Shown: positions 46,902-56,672, numbered from the stretch's first letter. The stretch: DNA of 64,000 nt from Campylobacter showae (GCF_900573985.1 NZ_UWOK01000001.1:1488001-1552000), one strand, 5' to 3'. The notes: a model not told the origin generated them from the sequence alone. Translations and numbers: made by a program.

Positions 46902-49064
46902 ATGAAAATTAAAATTTCAGTCGCCGCATGTGCGGTTTTAGCGCTATTTGCAGCACAAGCAAACGCAGCCGATACGGTCAAGCTTCAGGGGGTCGAAGTA
47001 AACAGCATCGGCGATAATATCAGCGAGAGCGGTATCAGCGAAGGCATACTAAACAAGGGCGTCGCCAGCGGTCCGCTAGCAGGCAAAAAGGTACTTGATA
47101 TGCCTTATCAGGTAAACACGATGTCGATTGAGGCTATGAATCACCAAGGCGTGGCCGGTTTTGAGGATGCGGTGAAGTACTTCCCTTCAGCGCAAATCCA
47201 AACTAGAGGCGGCGTCGAGGTCGGTCGTCCGCAGACTCGCGGCTTTCAGGGTTCGGTCGTCGGTAACGTACTTTGGGACGGCTTTTACTCGGTTTCAACA
47301 ACTGCTATACCTATGTATATGTTTGAGGGGCTTCAGATACAAAACGGTCTTGCAGGCTCGCTTTACGGCGGACAAGATCCGGCAGGCATCTTTAACTACA
47401 CTAGAAAACGTCCGATACCGTTTTTAAATACGTTTTGGGCCGACTATACGAGTAGGTCAAATTTTGGTATAGGCTGGGATACTTCGGATAGATTTCAGTA
47501 CGTCGGATACCGCGGCGTATTTTATAAATCAGACGGCGCTAAACAAGCTAAAAATAGCGATTACGAAAGAAATTTAGCTAGCCTAGGCCTTGATTTTTAT
47601 CTAACCGAAAATTTTACTATCGAGACGAATTTTAGCTACTACAAACACAAAATGCTAGGAATACCCGGCGGCTTTTCGGTGCCTGGTAGAAACGGTGTTT
47701 TAAACTTTGCTATACCGGACGCTACAAAAAATACGAAAGCGGGCCTAGAGCAAGAGTGGGCGGGAAGCGACCTAAAAACTACGACCGCTAGCGTTAAATT
47801 TAAATACGCTCCGACCGAGCGTTGGTACTTTGAGGGCGGATATCAGTGGCAAAAAGCCATCCGCGATATGTACGGCACGAGCAAAACTTTCACGAATCAA
47901 AACGGAGATTTTAGCGTAGCGGCTAGTGGAGGAAACGGCGCGGCAAGCAGGTTTGACGTACAAAGCTGGTTTGCTAAAGCTACGACCGAGTTTGAGACGT
48001 TCGGTATAGAGCACAACTTCGGCGTGCAGGCAAACGGCTATAACTGGACAATATACGGCGCTAAAACCGCAGGCGGAAGAGCAAATTTGGGCAACTCGAA
48101 TTTATATAATCCAAAAACTTTTTCAAATCCGCACGTAACAAAAGGCGGCGGAGCTTATAAAAATAGCCAAAGCTCTATGAAAAACCTCACTATCGCGGAC
48201 GATATCAAGCTAAACGACTACTTTAGCGTGATTTTAAGCGCAGCCAGAAGCAACTTTGAAAACAAAAACAAGCAAACAAGCGTAAAAACGTACGACGAGA
48301 GCGGCACTAGCTACGCAGCGAGCTTTATTTATCGCCCTATCGAAAATGTAAGCCTATAACTTCACGTATGCAGATAGCTTGCAAGCAGGCTCAAGCTATA
48401 CCTACGAAAGAACCAATCCAAGATACGGCGAAACGGTCGTTTTAAAGCCATTTAGAAGCAAGCAATACGAGATCGGCGCAAAGGCTAGGATAGAGGATAT
48501 CGACCTATCTACGGCACTTTATGAGATAAACGCCCGATAGCCTATCTAGGCGATAACAACGAATATAGCATCCAAGGCGAGCAGGTAAATAGAGGCCTAG
48601 AGTTTACCGCAGGAGGCAAGATCACAAACGATCTTAGCGTAATGGGCGGCGTCGCGCTAATACAGCCGAAGCTAAAAAAGGCAAAACAAGCCTACGCGCA
48701 GGGTAAGATCGTGGTCGGCGAACCAAAAGTTCAGTCAAATTTACTCTTTGACTACGTCGTGCCAAATACCGACAAGCTAGCCCTAAGCGCAAATTTACAC
48801 TACACTGGCAAACGCTACGCCGATCAGCGTAACGTAAATGCTGTACCTGCGTACTTTACGACCGATCTTGGCATCCGCTACGTAACCAAAGAGTGGCTAG
48901 GCAAGCAAACTACGCTAAGATTTAACGTAAATAACGTATTTGATAAAAAGTACTGGGTCGGAATGTTCCCGTCAAATATCGACGGAACTACGACGGGTGC
49001 GGGCACAAGTATCTTTTTAGGACAGAGCAGGACGTTTATGCTATCGGCTGAAGTTAAATTTTAG
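46902..49064 (+). pseudogene. TonB-dependent receptor paralogue with two frameshifts
   Basis: It starts with MKIKISVAACAVLALFAAQANAADTVKLQGVEVNS, nearly the same as the receptor at 44373, and keeps frame for 485 codons to a TAA at 48357. By alignment with the paralogue (ENVSTYITFADSL), the frame shifts at about 48354 and continues as YNFTYADSLQAGSS in another frame to a TAG at 48538. A second shift near 48524-48533 (AGATAAACGCCCG, where an extra A would restore frame) returns to the original frame through RPIAYLGDNN to LSAEVKF. The net change is three bases, and all three pieces retain coding sense. Recent inactivation, phase switching or assembly error are all possible. Confidence 0.8.
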
Positions 49065-49198
49065 CGGAATGTCTCGCGAGCGCCTTTAAATTCGGCAGCG
49101 ATTTACCTAGTTGTCATTTTAAAAATTTTACCTTCAAATTTTGAAGTCAAATTTTAATTCGGCTTCAAAATTTAAAATTTAAATATTTTGGAGAAAAA

Positions 49199-50050
49199 AT
49201 GCAAGGACTACTAAACTGGCAGGCGATTAGAGAACTCAAATTTGCGCCTATGACTAGAGATGGAGCTGGCGGGAGTGCGGTTGATTGGGACAAAGTAGCT
49301 GTGATGTATAACGGCATGGCTGAGCTTGAAAAGCATAGCGCACAAATTTTAGCTGATGCCTTGCCTATCACGGATAGAGATAGCGTGCTAGACGTTGGCT
49401 GCGGGCCCGGACGCCTTAGCATACCTATGGCTAGACGGTCTAAAAACCTGACCGCGCTTGATGCGTTTGGAGAGATGCTTAAATTTTGTAAGCAAAACGC
49501 CAAAAACGCTGGCGTAAAAAATATAAAATTTATGCAAAAAAGCTGGCTAGATAGCGATGCGCTAGACATAATCGGCAAGCACGACGTCGTCGTCGCATCT
49601 CGTTCGGTTGGTCTTGGCGATATAAAAAGACTAAACGACGCAGCGAAAAAATACGTATGCATAACCAGCTTTTTGGAGGACTATCCAAGCCTTAGAGAAA
49701 TTTGGATGGATTTGCTTGCGGGCATCGATGAAAGAGCCTCTAAGCGTCCGCCTTTTATAAACGAAAATCCTAGAATGTTTGGCTATAACGTCACTTTTAA
49801 TATGCTTTATGATCTGGGCGCAAACGTAAATGTGCGGATATTTGACACTATTTACGAAAAGAGCTTTACGAGTAAAGATGAAGCTTATGAATTTTTAAAA
49901 TTTGTAGGCGAGATCCCAAAAGAAAAAGAGAAAATTTATAGAAAAAACGTAGATAAATGGCTAGTAAAAGATAAAAGCGGAGTTAAATTTTACCGAACGA
50001 CAAAAAGCTACGCTATGTGGTATGACGTAAGCGAGGTAAAATTTGAGTAA
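49199..50050 (+). CDS. Class I SAM-dependent methyltransferase in a metal-chelate uptake operon
   Basis: A 283-residue protein with a Rossmann methyltransferase domain. Motif I is VLDVGCGPGRLSIPMA (about 63-78), followed by LTALDAFGEMLKFCKQNAKNAGV with the acidic residue that binds SAM ribose. The N-terminus (LLNWQAIRELKFAPM) and the C-terminal 100 residues, with a YRKNVDKWLVKDKSGVKFYRTTKSY segment, are not part of the core and look helical. The end overlaps the FecCD permease gene by 8 bases, and GGAG precedes the ATG, so it is the first gene of the uptake operon. The methyl acceptor is unknown; a metallophore, corrinoid or haem-like ligand is a guess from context. Confidence 0.82.
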   Translation: MQGLLNWQAIRELKFAPMTRDGAGGSAVDWDKVAVMYNGMAELEKHSAQILADALPITDRDSVLDVGCGPGRLSIPMARRSKNLTALDAFGEMLKFCKQNAKNAGVKNIKFMQKSWLDSDALDIIGKHDVVVASRSVGLGDIKRLNDAAKKYVCITSFLEDYPSLREIWMDLLAGIDERASKRPPFINENPRMFGYNVTFNMLYDLGANVNVRIFDTIYEKSFTSKDEAYEFLKFVGEIPKEKEKIYRKNVDKWLVKDKSGVKFYRTTKSYAMWYDVSEVKFE

Positions 50051-51053
50051 CAAAGTCTTTTTTACTATTTTAACGATCGTGCTGATAGTTTGCGCCTTTG
50101 CTTCTCTAGCTCTTGGCAGATATAGTCTCACTGCGTCTGAAATTTTTAATAGCCTATACTCTTTAATAACAGGCTCAAACGCACAAAATGAGCAGGCAAA
50201 CGCTGTCATAACACAGATCAGACTTCCTCGTATCACATTTGCGGTGCTGGTGGGAGCTGCCCTTTCTGCGTCTGGTGCTGTATATCAGGGGCTTTTTAAA
50301 AATCCCCTAGTTTCCCCCGATATACTAGGCGTCTCTAGTGGCGCGGCGGTGGGCGCTAGCATCGCTATCATCCTTTCACTGCCCGTACTTTATGTCTCGC
50401 TAGCAGCTTTTGGCTTTGGACTAGCCGCCGTTTTTGCGGTGGTTTTCTTAAGCCAGCTAATCGCTAGAGGCAAGCTAAACGTCATCATAATGGTTCTCTC
50501 AGGCGTCGTCATATCTTCGCTTTTCGGTGCTTTTAGCTCGCTTTTAAAATTTCTAGCAGATAGCGAAAACAAGCTACCGGAGATTACATTTTGGCTGATG
50601 GGCAGTCTAGCTCGCACGGGAGGATATCAAAACGTACTTTATATGCTAGGCGTCACGGCGTTTTGCTCCGTGCCTCTGTTTTTACTTAGATTTAGGCTAA
50701 ATATCTTGGCATTTGGCGAAGAAGAGGCTAAAGCCATGGGCGTAAATGTCAAATTTTACAGCTTTATCATCATCTGTGCCTCTACTTTGCTGACGGCTTC
50801 TAGCGTGGCTTTTTGCGGTATCGTAGGCTGGGTCGGACTCATCGTGCCACACATAGCTCGCTCTATCGTGGGGGCAAATTTTAACGCCCTCTTACCGGCT
50901 TCGATGCTAATTGGAGCGCTATTTTTGCTAGTAGTAGATACGATCGCAAGGTGCGCTATGGCTAGCGAGATACCCCTTGGCATCATAACCTCGCTCATCG
51001 GCGCACCTGTTTTTATCTACCTGCTTTATCAAAGCAAAAAGGGCTGGCTGTGA
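50043..51053 (+). CDS. FecCD/BtuC-type ABC transporter permease
   Basis: An inner membrane permease for iron-chelate, haem or cobalamin-type substrates. 336 residues with about ten helices. Family blocks: IRLPRITFAVLVGAALSASGAVYQGLFKNPLVSPDILGVSSGAAVGAS, LMGSLARTG, and WVGLIVPHIARSIVGANFNALLPAS before the C-terminal DTIARCAMASEIPLGIITSLIGAPVFIYLL. The start is a TTG within the methyltransferase end. It overlaps the ATPase gene by 4 bases. Confidence 0.93.
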   Translation: MSNKVFFTILTIVLIVCAFASLALGRYSLTASEIFNSLYSLITGSNAQNEQANAVITQIRLPRITFAVLVGAALSASGAVYQGLFKNPLVSPDILGVSSGAAVGASIAIILSLPVLYVSLAAFGFGLAAVFAVVFLSQLIARGKLNVIIMVLSGVVISSLFGAFSSLLKFLADSENKLPEITFWLMGSLARTGGYQNVLYMLGVTAFCSVPLFLLRFRLNILAFGEEEAKAMGVNVKFYSFIIICASTLLTASSVAFCGIVGWVGLIVPHIARSIVGANFNALLPASMLIGALFLLVVDTIARCAMASEIPLGIITSLIGAPVFIYLLYQSKKGWL

Positions 51054-51826
51054 AATTTGAGATAAAAAATTTAAGCTGCGGATATGGCAAAAAGTTAGTC
51101 GTAAAGGACTTTAATGCAGAGCTAAAAGATGGTGAAATTTTATGCTTGTTAGGGCCAAATGGGGTTGGTAAAACAACTGTTTTTAAGACCATTTTGGGAT
51201 TTTTAAAACCTTTTGGTGGAGAAATTTTAGCGGACGGACGAAATTTTTTCGCCTTAAACGATAAAGAGCGAGCAAAGCTCGTTAGCTACGTGCCTCAAGC
51301 TCACACTCCGCCATTTGCTTTTAAGGTTTTAGACGTCGTTTTAATGGGGCGCTCGCCCTTTATCGGAACCTTTGAAAGCCCTAGCGCAAATGACGTAAAG
51401 ATAGCCCTTCAAAAGCTTGAAATACTAGGGATAAGCGAATTTGCAGATAAAATTTACACCGATATCAGCGGCGGCGAGAGGCAAATGGTTTTGATAGCAA
51501 GGGCTTTAGCGCAGGAAGCAAAAGCTATTATGCTTGATGAACCTGCATCAAATTTAGATTTTGGCAACCAAATAAAGATTCTAAAGGCAGTAAAAGAGCT
51601 TGCCGCTCAAGGAAATAAGGTTATTATGACTTCGCACTTTGCCGAGCATGCTTTTTATATAGACGCCAAGGTCGCGCTTTTAAAAAGAGATCAAAACATC
51701 ATCTACGGCAGTGCGAGCGAAGCGATAACGGATGAAAATTTAAGGCTCGCATATGGCGCGGATATCAGAGTAGTAAAAAACGAGATCGAGGGCAGAAGCG
51801 TCTACTCCTGCGTACCGATCATTTAA
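51050..51826 (+). CDS. FecE/FepC-type ABC transporter ATP-binding protein
   Basis: The ATPase of the uptake system. 258 residues. Walker A is GPNGVGKTT, Q-loop SYVPQAHTPPF, signature ISGGERQMVLIARAL, Walker B AIMLDEPASNLDFGNQ and switch histidine MTSHFAEHAF. The start is GTG at 51050 (GTGAAATTTGAG), overlapping the permease stop. The pattern matches iron-siderophore and cobalamin importers. Confidence 0.94.
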   Translation: MKFEIKNLSCGYGKKLVVKDFNAELKDGEILCLLGPNGVGKTTVFKTILGFLKPFGGEILADGRNFFALNDKERAKLVSYVPQAHTPPFAFKVLDVVLMGRSPFIGTFESPSANDVKIALQKLEILGISEFADKIYTDISGGERQMVLIARALAQEAKAIMLDEPASNLDFGNQIKILKAVKELAAQGNKVIMTSHFAEHAFYIDAKVALLKRDQNIIYGSASEAITDENLRLAYGADIRVVKNEIEGRSVYSCVPII

Positions 51827-51857
51827 GGAGAAAAAATGAGAAAAATTTTGGCGATTT

Positions 51858-52841
51858 TTGATTTTGGCGGTTTGTATCTTGCAGGCGCGTATCGTAGTTG
51901 ATGACGATGGCAAAGAGGTGCAAATACCTGATAATGTAGAGCGTGTGACGCCCACGATAGGGGCTTTTACTCAGATGAGTGCAATGCTAACGGGTGAAGA
52001 TAAAATCATCTCGGGCGCAGCGCGGCTACCGAAAATGATGAGTAAAATTTTCCCGAAAATAAAAACGACGAACAACATTAGCGGCTCGCTAACAAGCAGT
52101 GTTGAAACTATTATTGCCTCAAATACTCAGGTGGTTTTTGGGCCACTAGGCATGATATTTGACGAAAATCAAAAGGCACAGCTAGAAGCAGCAGGCATCG
52201 CGGTCGTAAATATCGATAAATTTAGTAACCCTAGCGAGATAAAAGGATCAGTTAGTAAAATCGCTGAAATTTTGGGCGGTGATGCTATAAAAAGAGCTAG
52301 CGAATTTAACGCATATTTTGACAAAAATATAAAATTTGTAAGCGAGAAAGTACAAAATATCAAGGATAAAAAGCGGGTTTTGGCCTTAAATTTTAACTCT
52401 GGAAATTTCACTACCATCACCACCACGGATATCGGTGCGGAATACATAAAAATCGCTGGCGGGATAAATTTAAGCTCTCAAGACAATGAAACTGATTTTA
52501 AAATCTCAAAGATAATAAACGAGGAACAAATTATCATCCTAAATCCTGACATCATCATAACAAATTCGCGCGAAGGCAAGGAAAAAATATTAAAAAATCC
52601 TCCGTTTAGTAACGTAAAAGCCGTTAAAAACGGTGCCGTATATGTCGTGCCTAGTGGGGTATATCTATGGTCGGTTAGAAGCGCAGAGGGTGCTTTGCAG
52701 CCACTTTGGCTAGCCAAAATCTTTTATCCTGAAATTTTTACCGAGCTAAATTTAGAAGACGAAGTCAAAAAATTTTACCTCAAATTTTACCGCTACGAAC
52801 TAAGCGATGAGGAAGTAAAAGAGATATTAAATCCAAAATAA
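51858..52841 (+). CDS. Periplasmic binding protein of the uptake system, signal peptide frameshifted
   Basis: A TroA/FecB-fold substrate-binding protein, about 327 residues in this frame. RIVVDDDGKEVQIPDNVERVTPTIGAFTQM is the typical opening of mature FecB-like proteins. ALNFNSGNFTTITTTDIGAEYIKIAGGINLS and EEQIIILNPDIIITNS follow. The frame can only start at a TTG (51858), inside a signal peptide. An ATG at 51836 with an excellent GGAG gives MRKILAIF and then runs out of frame at a five-T tract (51855-51859). Removing one T joins MRKILAIL to ILAVCILQA, a perfect signal peptide. So the gene is probably disrupted by +1 T in this copy. Confidence 0.85.
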   Translation: MILAVCILQARIVVDDDGKEVQIPDNVERVTPTIGAFTQMSAMLTGEDKIISGAARLPKMMSKIFPKIKTTNNISGSLTSSVETIIASNTQVVFGPLGMIFDENQKAQLEAAGIAVVNIDKFSNPSEIKGSVSKIAEILGGDAIKRASEFNAYFDKNIKFVSEKVQNIKDKKRVLALNFNSGNFTTITTTDIGAEYIKIAGGINLSSQDNETDFKISKIINEEQIIILNPDIIITNSREGKEKILKNPPFSNVKAVKNGAVYVVPSGVYLWSVRSAEGALQPLWLAKIFYPEIFTELNLEDEVKKFYLKFYRYELSDEEVKEILNPK

Positions 52842-52853
52842 AACCGCTAAATT

Positions 52854-52882
52854 TTCGCCTCGCTTTGCAAACGCGGGGCGAA
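52854..52882 (+). terminator. Hairpin after the uptake operon
   Basis: TTCGCCTCGC pairs with GCGGGGCGAA, 10 bp with one T-G pair and a 9-base loop, 12 bases after the binding protein stop. The following TAAATTTA is only weakly T-rich. Confidence 0.5.
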
Positions 52883-52934
52883 TAAATTTAGCCCTCGCCG
52901 CTTTTGCATTTTTATAAATTTAAGTCCGTTTAGG

Positions 52935-52940
52935 TATAAT
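52935..52940 (+). promoter_or_regulatory. -10 element for the helicase gene
   Basis: TATAAT, 26 bases before the ATG at 52966, with GAGGA as ribosome binding site. Confidence 0.55.
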
Positions 52941-52965
52941 CGAGCCTTTTAAACGTGAGGAAAAT

Positions 52966-54999
52966 ATGCCCCTTTCAAAACTAAATCAAGAACAATACGC
53001 CGCCGCGACCGCTCCTGCAGGGCACAATCTAGTTATAGCCTCAGCAGGCACCGGCAAAACCAGCACTATCGTCGCGCGCATCGCCCATCTGCTAAATTTA
53101 GGCGTAAAGCCCGAGAAAATCCTGCTGCTAACCTTCACCAACAAGGCCGCAGCCGAGATGATCGAGCGTCTAAACCGACATTTTGATAAAAAAATCACCT
53201 CGCGCATCACGGCGGGCACCTTTCACTCGGTTTCTTATTCGCTGCTTAAATTTCTAGAAAAACCGGTCACGCTAAAGCAGCCAAGCGAGCTAAAAACGCT
53301 GCTAAAATCGCTCGTCGAGAGGCGTAAATTTAACCACCTAAGCGACGTCAAGCCATACGGCGGCGCTTATCTTTACGACGCGTATTCGCTGTATCAAAAT
53401 TTAGCCTTAAAGCAGACTTTTGGCGAGTGGCTAAAGGAGCGAAGCGACGAACAAGGCGTATATGCCGAGATTTACGAGGATGTTTTGCGCGAATTTGAGG
53501 AGGAAAAGAGCAAATTCGGCTATGCGGATTTTAACGACTTGCTTATCAAAATGCGTAATGAACTAAGAAAAGGAGCGCCGCTAAAATTTGAGGAAATTTT
53601 AGTCGACGAGTACCAGGATACAAACTCGTTGCAAGGCTCGCTAATCAGCGCTTTTGAGACGAAAAGCCTTTTTTGCGTCGGGGATTTTGACCAGAGCATT
53701 TACGCTTTTAACGGCGCAAACATCGAGATCATCGGCTCGTTTAAGGACAGATTTGCAGACGCTAAAATTTACGCGCTAAACATCAACTATCGCAGCAGCT
53801 CCGCCATCCTAGCACTTGCCAACAAAGTCATCGCAAACAACCCGCGTCTTTACGAAAAAAAGCTAGTCGTCGGCCGCGAGGGCAAATTTACCTCGCCAAA
53901 GCTGCTAGTTTACAACGAGCTTTTCGACCAGTACTCAAACATCGCGCAGATCATCGCCGTTTCAAAATATAAACAAGAAAATATCGCCATCATCTTTCGC
54001 AACAACTCGAGCGCCGACGGACTAGAAGTCGCGCTGCGGGAGCTCGGTATCGGCTCCAAGCGCAAGGGCGGCGTGAGCTTTTTTGAGAGCCTCGAGGTGC
54101 GCGCCGCTATGGATCTGCTGGGCATCCTCATAAACCCAAAGGACATCATGGCCTTTATCCACGTATGCGAATACGCAAAAGGCGTCGGCGCGGCGCTTAG
54201 CAAGGAGATTTTCGAGGTGCTAAGCAAGGTCGGACACGGCGATATCGTACGCGGATTTTTGCAGCCCGATGATGGCGTGGAGGCATTTGCCAAAAAGACC
54301 AAAAACTACCAGCTAGGGCTTTTTGACGAGCTTGACGAGGTTGGAGAGAAGTCTCGATTTGCTAAATTTAACTTTAGCGAGAAATTTTTCGCACACCCCG
54401 TGCTAAAAATGCAAAAACTAAGCGAGAGCGGCGGGCAGTTTTTGTATGAAATTTATAATTTTTTAAGCGCTGCCAAACGCCACTCGCGCCCGACCTCGCT
54501 GATAGAGGATCTCAAAAATAGCAAAATTTATGCCCTCATCGCCGATAATCTCGCGACCAAGCGCGCCACGCAAAAAAACGGCAACGTCGACGAAACGCTA
54601 AAAAAAGAGGCCCTAGAGCGCATCGCAGGCAAGCTCGAGGTACTGGGCGAACTAGCCAAAAACTACTCGGAGGCGGAAAAATTTTATAACTTTATCACGC
54701 TGGGCAGCAGCGAGATGAGCAGCGGCGAAGGGGTAAATCTGCTAAGCGTGCACGCCTCAAAGGGGCTTGAGTTTGACCTCGTTTTCGTAGTCGATCTCGC
54801 GCAAAATCGCTTCCCGAACCTCAAACTCATGAGCATGGGCGGCTCGCTCGAGGAGGAGCGGCGACTCTTTTACGTCGCGGTCACAAGGGCGCGCGACGAG
54901 CTGATTTTAAGCTACGCCAAATACGACAAGATCAAAAAGATAAACTACCAACCTAGCCAGTTTTTGATCGAGGCTGGGATGGCTAGCGCCGGTATTTAA
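52966..54999 (+). CDS. UvrD/Rep-family ATP-dependent DNA helicase
   Basis: A superfamily 1A 3'-5' helicase, 677 residues. Motif Q LNQEQYAAATAP, motif I IASAGTGKTSTI, motif Ia TFTNKAAAEM, motif II ILVDEYQDTNSLQ, motif III VGDFDQSIYAFNGAN, motif IV NINYRSSSAIL, motif V VNLLSVHASKGLEFDLVFVV and motif VI EEERRLFYVAVTRARDELIL are all visible. Length and motifs fit Rep or PcrA; the Campylobacter homologue is usually annotated as rep. It would act in repair or replication restart. Confidence 0.93.
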   Translation: MPLSKLNQEQYAAATAPAGHNLVIASAGTGKTSTIVARIAHLLNLGVKPEKILLLTFTNKAAAEMIERLNRHFDKKITSRITAGTFHSVSYSLLKFLEKPVTLKQPSELKTLLKSLVERRKFNHLSDVKPYGGAYLYDAYSLYQNLALKQTFGEWLKERSDEQGVYAEIYEDVLREFEEEKSKFGYADFNDLLIKMRNELRKGAPLKFEEILVDEYQDTNSLQGSLISAFETKSLFCVGDFDQSIYAFNGANIEIIGSFKDRFADAKIYALNINYRSSSAILALANKVIANNPRLYEKKLVVGREGKFTSPKLLVYNELFDQYSNIAQIIAVSKYKQENIAIIFRNNSSADGLEVALRELGIGSKRKGGVSFFESLEVRAAMDLLGILINPKDIMAFIHVCEYAKGVGAALSKEIFEVLSKVGHGDIVRGFLQPDDGVEAFAKKTKNYQLGLFDELDEVGEKSRFAKFNFSEKFFAHPVLKMQKLSESGGQFLYEIYNFLSAAKRHSRPTSLIEDLKNSKIYALIADNLATKRATQKNGNVDETLKKEALERIAGKLEVLGELAKNYSEAEKFYNFITLGSSEMSSGEGVNLLSVHASKGLEFDLVFVVDLAQNRFPNLKLMSMGGSLEEERRLFYVAVTRARDELILSYAKYDKIKKINYQPSQFLIEAGMASAGI

Positions 55000-55235
55000 A
55001 TTTGACGGCGAAATCGCCAAATTTGACCGATGTGAAATTTAAAGTCGTTTAAATTTAGCCGCCATATTTTTATCTTTCATCTGCCGCAGTCGGCGCTTGG
55101 TATAACCTGCATCTTGAAAAGGCATTTTTTCAAATCAATCTCCGCCGACGTGAGCGGACAAAATCTCAAATCAAATTTGAGTAGTTAGAAGTGGCACCGC
55201 TAAATTTGACTGCGCCGTCCAAACCAAATTTACGC

Positions 55236-56672
55236 CTACATAAAGCTTGGCGCGTCGTTTGAAAAAAGGATCAGATCTCCCGCTTTGGTGTTTTGCGCCA
55301 GGGCTTCTTGCATTTTTGATTTGTCCTTGATGACGATTACTTTAGGCCTGCTTAGGTGCTTTAGCAACGCGACGGCGTTTAGCGAGCTTGTTAGCATAAC
55401 GATGTCAAAGGTCTTGTTGATGATCTTGCTTAGTTTTTCGTTCTCTTCGTCGCTGCTCTCCATGATGCCGGGCGTCACGAGCACCTTGCGCCCTTCGTAG
55501 CTGGCGACTAGCTCATAGCTCGCGCTCATACCGTTAAAGTTACCGTTAAAACCGTCGTCGATGATGATTTTACCGCCGGCATCGATGCGCTCGAGTCTAT
55601 GCTCGACGTTTTTTAGACGCGCTAGAGCTGCGGCGATCCTGGCCTCGTCTAGTCCCAGATATAGCGCGGTTTTGACGCAGACGGCTAGGTTTGCGGCGTT
55701 AAATTTACCAAGCAGCGGCGAGCTAAATTCTCTCTCGCCAAGCTTAAATTTGACCCCATCCAAGTTCGCCTCAACTCCGCTTAGGTCTTTATCGTAAATT
55801 TCTGTCTTTGCACCCTCGCTTGCCTGCGTGCTGCTGTGCACGAAAGCCTTTTCTAGGCGCTTTGAGCCAAGAGCCTCAAGCTTTGTAGCGCGGATATTTT
55901 CAAGCGTCTTAAAGTACTCGATATGTTGCGCGCCGATCTCACCGACGATAGCGATCTGCGGGTTCAAAAACTCCGTAATCTGCGCGATGTCGCCTTTTAG
56001 GCGCGCGCCTGCTTCTGCGATATATATCTGCGTACCGGCAGCGAGCTCGTTGTTTACGTCTTGGATGAGACCTGCTAGCGTGTTTACGCTGCGAGGGGTT
56101 TTGCGGCAGGCGAAGTCATTTTTAAGCAGCTCAAAGAGGAAATTTTTTATGCTGGTTTTGCCAAAACTCGCCGTTATCATGATGATTTTTAGCTCCGGCA
56201 TCGAGGCTAGCTTTTTGCGCGCGCTGTTTTCGTAAGCCTTAAATTTCGCCTTTTCCAACAAAAAACTAAGCGCAAAAGAGAGCACGAGCGGCAGGACGAC
56301 GCCTAAATTTACGCGGTACTGCGTCGCTAGACAAACAGCGTAGCTAGCGATAACGGCGAGCGCTAGGATAACAAAAAATCGCTTGACTCGCGGCGTAAAA
56401 ACTAGCTTTTTATCGAGCTTTTTATGCCAAAGAGCGAGGCTTGGCACCAGCGCAAAGTAAAAATAAATCCAAAAAAATCGCTCCGCCCCGTAAAAAAGTA
56501 CGATCGGCACGATGAGAAAAAACACGTGCCACAGCGGCCTGGTGAAGTGAAACAGCACGCGCTCGAACTTGTAGGAAAACCACTGAAGGCAGGTGATGAG
56601 ATAAAATCCGAGCGCAAACGTAAATAAAGTCTGCGTCGCGGCAAGGCCGATATTTATGAGGGTTTCGTTCAT
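55236..56672 (-). CDS. murF: UDP-N-acetylmuramoyl-tripeptide--D-Ala-D-Ala ligase with N-terminal membrane region
   Basis: MurF adds D-Ala-D-Ala to the cell-wall precursor. 478 residues. The first 150 residues hold four or five membrane helices, not found in standard MurF. The Mur ligase part begins about 158 with the ATP loop IMITASFGKTSIKNF, where the usual GTNGKTT is altered to ASFGKTS. EAGARLKGDIAQITEFLNPQIAIVGEIGAQHIEYF, NAANLAVCVKTAL and IIDDGFNGNFNGM follow. The synteny with ddl and ruvA supports MurF. An orthologue with the same architecture occurs in Campylobacter as I recall (Cj0795c). Confidence 0.85.
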   Translation of the reverse strand: MNETLINIGLAATQTLFTFALGFYLITCLQWFSYKFERVLFHFTRPLWHVFFLIVPIVLFYGAERFFWIYFYFALVPSLALWHKKLDKKLVFTPRVKRFFVILALAVIASYAVCLATQYRVNLGVVLPLVLSFALSFLLEKAKFKAYENSARKKLASMPELKIIMITASFGKTSIKNFLFELLKNDFACRKTPRSVNTLAGLIQDVNNELAAGTQIYIAEAGARLKGDIAQITEFLNPQIAIVGEIGAQHIEYFKTLENIRATKLEALGSKRLEKAFVHSSTQASEGAKTEIYDKDLSGVEANLDGVKFKLGEREFSSPLLGKFNAANLAVCVKTALYLGLDEARIAAALARLKNVEHRLERIDAGGKIIIDDGFNGNFNGMSASYELVASYEGRKVLVTPGIMESSDEENEKLSKIINKTFDIVMLTSSLNAVALLKHLSRPKVIVIKDKSKMQEALAQNTKAGDLILFSNDAPSFM

